This document shows positions 57,465 through 64,000 of a stretch of 64,000 bases of DNA, in pieces (the first letter of the stretch is position 1; each line of letters starts with the position of its first letter). The DNA is taken from NCBI GenBank assembly GCA_950295325.1, contig OX485803.1, positions 69,951,554-70,015,553 on the forward strand. Direction: 5' to 3'. The DNA is from Polytrichum commune. Taxonomy: Eukaryota; Streptophyta; Polytrichopsida; Polytrichales; Polytrichaceae. The translations under genes were made by a program, and so were the position numbers. Below the pieces are notes generated by a model. That model ran no database searches. It was not told the DNA's origin and saw nothing but the letters and a program-made list of their open reading frames with translations.

Positions 57465-58980
57465 GCTCACATGCAATAGAATTAATATTGGCTCATATAG
57501 ATATAATTCAAGTAAAACCAATATGAATGATTCCGCTATAGAAAATGTATACACTCTGGATGAACCAATCTAATTGCAAAAATACCATTTAGAGACAATC
57601 ACATTCATGACTACCAACCACCAATGTTCCATGTGCATTGTGAGAAAATTGTGCGTATTTGAATATTGGTTCAATGACAAAAGTAGCAAAAAAAACAATC
57701 ATCCACATTAATTTTCTGGAAAAGCAATTATTGTGGCCCATGCTAATTTTCTACTAGAAATTTAGCATGGGTCAAAAAGTGATATGGCCCACACCAATTC
57801 TCAGTGTGAGAATTAGCATGCACTCTAGAAAATTAGAGTGGCCCACACTAATATGACAGTTTAGTGTAGTGATACCCACCTAGTACCATTGAAATATTTG
57901 ATTGATCATTAGTACAAAGTTTTATACTAGTCAATAGCTTCTAATATGAGCCAGGGGTGGCAACAACTGGGATACATTGCAAGGGTCCTCAGATAACAAA
58001 ACCATTTGAAAGCTAATAATGGCTTCATAATAATGTATTTTAGAGTTATTATAGAAGTCTTCAAACTAGGAGTTGGAGTGATAAATACTATAATACTTGT
58101 ATAATCTATTACAATACTTAATTTTTTTATAAGATCTTATTATAAGTATTAATTAGGTGAAAAAAATCTTAAGGTCTGGACTAAGACCCCCGTAATATAA
58201 ACACCTCATTACACAACTTTAAACCATTATATTTAACATTCTAGCTTGTCTATTTACATAAATTTTGATACCATTGGATTCATCTTGACTTTCTCTTTAA
58301 CAACATTTAAAAATGTTCAATTAATAATCATATTGATACCATTTCTAAGTGACATTCAATTTAATAATTATGTATTATAATCCCAGCCGTTACCACTCCG
58401 GGAATTTGAGACCATCATTCATAAATGATAATGTGCATTGAGACCGCCGACTCAACATTGGTATACACAGAGCCCTTAGTGTGGCCATTGTTGACATACA
58501 TTCATAATACGATTCATTCTGCAATAATGCATTGTCCCAACACAATGTACTGGAGAGCAACTTGCACATAGGGCTGGAAAATTGAGCTTGTCTCAAGTTA
58601 TACTATATGAACTCAAGTTTGAGTGTACAGTGACAAATTTTCAAATTTATAGAAGGATATCTTTATCTCAGGCTTCAAGTTGCAAGTCTCAAAGAAATCT
58701 TGGCCGATGCATGTCGCATTGACTTACATGATTCCATACATGTGTAGTGCAATAATTTGACCAATAGATGCCTGCCTGATGATGTTGGAAAGTCATGTAC
58801 GCTGGACTTCTCAACCTTGAAAGTTGAGATGGCTCTCTGGAGGGGAGGATTTACTCCTGCTTTAATTTATTCAAGATTGTAGGAATTTGTTGCAGCTTAA
58901 TGCACGATATAAATTGTTGAATCCAAGAGCTAGCCAGTGATCGGGGAGATATTTGGGCATAACCAGTTGAGATTTTAGTG
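57465..58980. other. Intergenic with a MITE fragment
   Basis: 57720-57868 matches the interior and right end of the CACTA-ended MITE at 6905-7271 (GGCCCATGCTAATTTTCTA, ending GTTTAGTGTA). The left end was not found. The rest is AT-rich with no supported gene. Confidence 0.5.
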
Positions 58981-59112
58981 TTTGCAAGTCCAACCGGTTA
59001 CATGTTGACATCTTCCAGTTTTCTTTTATTAAATTGAGGTATATTCTATAAATCCCTCTACAATGATCGGTATTTTTCCTATAGTCTTGAACTTCAACCG
59101 GTTATTTTTCAA
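58981..59112 (+). repeat. Isolated monomer of the 104-bp satellite
   Basis: TCCAACCGGTTACATGTTGA, GAGGTATATTCTATAAAT, CCCTCTACAATGATCGGTA and TAGTCTTGAACTTCAACCGG correspond block by block to the satellite unit, at higher divergence. Confidence 0.75.
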
Positions 59113-61636
59113 ACTCAACCGGTTCATTTGTAACTAACTGTCGGTTCTCCCCGATCATTGGAGCTAGCCCCTTGAGACATGGATTCAACTCCTTCCCCAC
59201 CTGTCCTCAAAGAGACCACCCCTGACAAGGGGCAATAGCCCGCGGTGCATTCAAGGCTTGCTCATGAACACCTCCCGGGCTCATATAAGGTATGTGGGTG
59301 TTATTCAATTTGTTTTTCATATTCTTCAACTTATGCCGATTATATTTACACAACAAGACTTGTATTGCATTAGCAAATCTACGATGAAGCATCAACAAAA
59401 ATCGGATTTTTCCTTACTTAGTTGTGGTTATTGGAAGTACATGTTTGTTGATATTTTGATTGAATACATAGGTCCTCCTAATTGTGTTCAATATTGAGTG
59501 TGCAATTTGTACAAAGCGAGACTCATCTAACTTCAACCACAATCTCAAGCACATGAGCAACTTGTCGTGCAGAGCAGTATATTCCAGTGATTTGATATTC
59601 CTGACTTTAACATGAAACATGTGATTGTTTTTGGCAATCAATATGACCGAGCTGCACATGATGTGCATTACCAGGGCCGAGAGGAATTCTTGCCTTCAAT
59701 TTAATGTCTTCCATGGGGTGCTATAGGACCAAATATCCATGCGAAAGTTGTGAAGGAAAGCATTCAGAAAAACAGAACTTGTCCAACAACGTAAACGACC
59801 AGGCTTGCACCTATATCTCTCAGTACTTCCTCCAGTTTTCTTGAGACCACTTGCAGAAAGTTATTAAGGCTTAGAATAAAGAAAGTTTGGGTCGTGAACA
59901 GAACATAGGCCTGGACCAACTGGTCATCACATGAGACCCGAGCAGGATACCCAAGAGCTGCCAGGACAATTCGTGATGGCGTGTATGTTCGCCAGCGTGA
60001 GTTTATGATACCAAGGAGAGAGAGAAGAAACTTCGATCCCCGGAGGGGACCGACGTGAATGAAGTGTCTGTTCATTCCACCCCTAGCCCTATGATACCAA
60101 GGAGGCATAGACTTAGGCTTATAAGCTTAGCTTCCTAGAGAAACAGTTTGAGCATTCTCTTCTGATCTTCAAAGATTACGTCAGAGATGGAGGGCAAGGC
60201 AGCACCAGGGGCAGGAGAAACTTTGGATAAATTAGTCTGAACTCGTGGCATTGCCAAGCTTGCACAGTATGAGATGGCAATTATAGCCATCGATATGGTT
60301 GCCAGGCTTAAGTAGGTCTTAATTTTGGTTTCTTCTCACGCGGCCATCAGGCGTGCCCACCTAAGTTCCTAATCATGCGAAGAAATTGACAAGGGTGCAT
60401 GAGTAGCAAAAACTTGAGTCAAAATTATTTTCCCAACCTGATTTAGTCAATGTGCAGTTTTTCAAATCACAGGGGGTCCCAATATGAGGTGGGGCCCTAG
60501 AAGTGGAGGAAGAATAGCCTCATGTTGCTTGTGAGGTTCGATTAACCATGTGAAGCACGAGGAGGAAGCACTAAGTCTTCCAAAGTGAATTGAAATGATG
60601 TGTGGAGAGTTGCTTGGAGCGATTTGGTAGGAGGAACGGAGTCAAGGGGGGAGGGGTCACACCAAGGAGCTTCCATGCGGAGACACCAGCTTGGCCCACG
60701 ACGAGCAACGCCATCGTCCCTCGAGGGCGACACATGTCCTAACCGAACGAGCGTTCGCTTCTCCTTGGAGAGGGGAGAGGGCGACGGGGCGTACGCGCGG
60801 GCAACAACTTTGGGGGTGGGTTGTTCATAACGCCGTCGTCGATCCCGATGTCCTGGGAGTAATCCACAACCGAAGCTATGTCCACCACCGAGAATTACAA
60901 TTTCAAATACATACACAAACACATGGTTTAGGGCTTACTGTATATTTAAACAATATAATGTTAGTGGATTTTACAATATTAGAGGGGATGTTGGAAATAT
61001 AGCACATAAAGTTGTACACAATATGAAATTTTGTTCACATGTCATACAATAATAACAACATCTAAACTTTGACAATCTTTGTTGGGTATTGCCATTCTCT
61101 ACAATGTGTATCGCATATCCATGAGGGACATGTGTAGGTGTTGTGTAAACACAGGCAAAACACCTTGTTAGTTAGCAGGCCCCATGATAGAGAGGTTTAC
61201 TATGGGCGCAAATTTCAAGCCAAAACAAGTATTCCACACACATATAACCACACCCGCACATATCAATGCAACACACATTCACACAAAACATAGACAATTT
61301 ATCACTGAAGCTATGATCATTAGGAAGGATATCATTTGGTTTGGTGGGCCATGCAATGATGGGACATGCAAAGCATGTGTATTTCATGGATATGACAATG
61401 TTTATCCATTCGGATCACATGGTGTGAAATGATAACTACACATTGCAAACCATAATGTCATCATGTCTCTCAATGCTCTAGACAGAGAGAAATAATTTGG
61501 TGCAGGAAATGTTTTTGGACATTGGCATACCCACTAAATATCAACATATTCCGTCATTCTAATATTTAAACCCAAGGCTAGCTCATATCATTCTATTTTA
61601 TAATACAAGATAGAGCGCAATTTCTAGGCATCCTAG
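59113..61636. other. Intergenic, no supported gene
   Basis: Open frames at 59764-60108 and 60542-60922 (both minus) are long enough to note. The second lies in a GC-rich patch (60600-60850), and neither has recognisable domains. 60050-60115 repeats CCCTATGATACCAAGGAGGC-like text found at 60005-60020. Confidence 0.4.
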
Positions 61637-62036
61637 TAGTCCATAATAACCCGAGTATGAGATTTTTCTTCCTTCTCTTCATAGTGGTATTACCTTCTAC
61701 ACATATAGTTCATTGGACTTGCTTAGCCTATACCAAGTGCCCAACTTCTAGAATGGCAATCCAAATTCCAAGTCCAAGCTTCATGGACAAAATTGTTATA
61801 GGCAGGAGTTAACCCCATGTTTGGGAGGTTTCATGGTAGTCCATAATTACCTAAGTATGATATTTTTCTTTCTTCTCTTCATAATGGTATTACCTTCTAC
61901 GCATATAGTTCATTGGACTTGCTTAGCCTATACCAAGTGCCCAACTTCTAGAATGGCAATCCAAATTCCAAGTCCAAGCTTCATGGACAAAATTATTATA
62001 GGCAGGAGTTAACCCCATGTTTGGGATGTTTCATGG
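61637..62036 (+). repeat. Tandem duplication, 2 x 200 bp
   Basis: TAGTCCATAAT...GTTTGGGA(G/T)GTTTCATGG is present twice in direct order (61637-61836 and 61837-62036) with roughly ten differences. No coding function is apparent. Confidence 0.85.
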
Positions 62037-64000
62037 AAGTAACATGATAATCTCTTTTCCCTTGAAAATAACACTACATATGGGCCAATTATGCTCTAAT
62101 TTAGTGTGGGTTGCTATTTGAACCAACACAAATTGTGCTAGATATTTTTGCTAAGGATGTCAATTTTTATTGAGTGATTTATTTGTATTTTTGGATGACT
62201 ACATTTTGAATTTTGAAAATTATATATAACATAATAGAAGTTATAGCACATTAACATAACTTCAACTATTCATTCATGTTAATTGCCCTAATCAATGTAT
62301 TGTAAGTTCTAATATTTCCAACAGATTTCCATGATTCTAGTAATATTTGAGGCTTCTTTTCAAATAAATTAAAATATTGTGATATTTTTATCAAAAACAT
62401 CATATTTTGTAAAAAAATTCCCTACACCGTTTATAGCAACATCCCCCCCCCCCCCCTTTAACAAGTTGTTTCAAGGAAAGGGAGGGGTTGTTAGGCTAGA
62501 GCGGCTTTGGACAAGCACAAAGCCTCCACCCCTGCCCAACCATCCACTTTGTAAAAATTGTCTTGCTTGGATCTTAGATGGCCATACTACCTAGTACTTG
62601 ATATCTCATATTGAGTACTCTTATTAATTGAAGGCTTGAAATCCCATATAATTATGTATTGCCTCTTGCAAAACAAGTTCATGGCTAGGAAAAAACACAA
62701 AGCAAACATGAAGTCAAGAATTCTACACGGCTAACTTGGAGATGTGTTAAGAATGATGTCATCAAACCCTCCACAACTAGCCACATTACTTAGCAATCCA
62801 ATATCAATAGACCCCTTATTTGGGCAAACCAACCCATACCCTCATTCCTTGTTGGACGCCTAAACCCTTGGCCCCAAAGAACCAATGTATGGGTTGTTAC
62901 GCCCCAACCATAGACCCCCCTAGTTGAGAGTAAAAGGCACCTTTGAGAATTCATGTAGATTGCATATGATTTTTTTTGGGGGGGGGGGGTTGACTCTATA
63001 TAGATTTGCTAATCTATGAATTTCTTTTGAAAAGTTTTCAAGCTACTTAACCTTCCTGAAATAGAAAAGGTTTCTCAAACTGTTGCTTTAAGGCCTCAGT
63101 ACCTTATGGGTGAATCCTGTGTTCCATATATGTAGACTGTCATTTGTTCCACCGGTGGCTCCTGCTGTTACCAAGTGGACTTTTAGCTCAAATACCATTC
63201 AGCCTCTAGCTTACCACATTCTCCTACATGGGCCTACAAAGAGGGAGAGTTGATATATGTGCTGTTTTCTCCTAAGCTACTTTAAGATCAAAAGTTCAAA
63301 AAGAAAATGGCCTGCATATATAAACAATATATCACTGTGGTACTTTTGCAGTGCTGTGGTGATTCACAAACAGACTGTGTGTCTGGAACAGTAAAACTGC
63401 AGGAGGCCGTGTTTCCTTTCCTTACATTTTGGGCACACAATGCAATTCAAGCCCTGGTAAATACGTCCGTGGAACATCAGATTCTTGGAGTTTCAGACAC
63501 AGCACGAAGTTGTACAACTTTGAAAATGCGGAAAAGAAAATCGTACTGGATCCTGGCTAGATAGTACTATAATCCCCTTGTTCCGTTCTTTCTTCTTTTT
63601 TCTGCTCATCATCCCGAAAGAAGATAACGTTCTGTTACGAGACTATTAGCATGTCCACACTACGACCAACGATTGGTTCACAATAGTGGGGGAGTTTCCA
63701 GCTTGATAGGAGCTCTTGTCTTGTATGCAGTAAAATAAATGAACGAAATTGGAGCACATGATATTCAATGAGGCCACTATGAGTAAAACACAAGTCGCTT
63801 ACTGATGATAAAAAAATTCAAAACAAAGAAAAGTTTCCCTATCAAGAGAGACTTCTCTTGCTGCTAAGGGCCACTTCACACACGAAGACTGAGAGCATGT
63901 ACCAATACATTTCAAGCACTCTCATTGGTGGAAGAGGCAGAGCCGGTCCAAGTTCGCTTCACACTACGCTTGATACATTGGCCACACCGGGGAGTCCGAC
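62037..64000. other. Intergenic, nothing recognised
   Basis: AT-rich DNA with a poly-C run near 62443-62456 and a poly-G run near 62978-62988. A short plus-strand frame at 63307-63564 has no recognisable features. 62080-62140 has TTAGTGTGGGTTG-type text related to the CACTA-ended MITEs. Confidence 0.45.

Noticed and set aside
60542-60922. GC-rich 126-residue ORF
   Set aside because: Open on both strands with no motif; probably a repeat fragment.
1-64000. CRISPR arrays, operons, bacterial-type promoters and ribosome-binding sites
   Set aside because: No regularly spaced identical repeats with unique spacers; introns and TE types show a plant nuclear genome.

Overview
The window is eukaryotic nuclear DNA from a land plant. 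The evidence is a DREB-type AP2/ERF gene, a protein kinase with a plant-style N-terminal helical domain, GT-AG introns, an F-box/kelch-like remnant, and plant-type copia, CACTA, hAT and pogo transposons. Low gene density, heavy TE load, and the kinase and CUB-like genes suggest a seed-free plant (bryophyte, lycophyte or fern); that placement is an inference. No bacterial genes, CRISPR arrays or clear rRNA/tRNA genes were seen.

Layout. 1-1565: 3' part of a dead LINE (RNase H plus Cys/His tail) ending in two RNA hairpins. 1.6-8.4 kb: AT-rich DNA with a 543-bp hAT-like MITE inside a 32-bp minisatellite, a dispersed repeat and a CACTA-ended MITE. 8.4-13.7 kb: tandemly repeated leader sequence, then the kinase gene (2 exons). 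14.6-15.0 kb: another MITE. 18.5-19.0 kb: a frameshifted secreted CUB-like gene. 20.3-24.5 kb: a UbiA/MenA-like prenyltransferase gene on the minus strand, interrupted in its coding sequence by a 1.7-kb hAT element (8-bp target duplication) and followed by degraded copies of its own 3' end, one holding a solo LTR. 24.9-27.5 kb: a pogo/Tigger-like transposon cut by a CACTA end. 27.53-38.44 kb: a 10.9-kb CACTA element with a Tnp2 transposase gene (minus), a SET-domain gene (minus) and a five-exon TNPA-position gene (plus) that contains a degenerate FCP1/HAD-like domain. 38.6-45.0 kb: a broken multi-exon minus-strand gene or genes with an unrecognised domain, an acidic region with a SUMO-interaction-like motif and a second FCP1/HAD-like domain; a 778-bp hAT-type MITE sits in it. 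46.07-51.37 kb: a complete but mutated Ty1/copia element with near-identical LTRs. 51.8-55.2 kb: remnants of a PGG-like membrane protein, an F-box/kelch-like protein and a coiled-coil protein. 55.9-56.7 kb: the DREB gene, with a duplicated upstream region and a 7-copy 104-bp satellite downstream. 57.5-64 kb: mostly featureless, with a MITE fragment and a 200-bp duplication.

How it fits together. Probable host genes are the kinase, the CUB-like gene, the prenyltransferase, the PGG/F-box/coiled-coil cluster and the DREB gene; only the kinase and possibly the DREB gene look intact. Everything else is nested transposons, several with exact target-site duplications that give the order of events. 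The most unusual feature is the CACTA element, which carries SET and FCP1/HAD-like domains beside its transposition genes, with a second FCP1/HAD-like gene just outside it.
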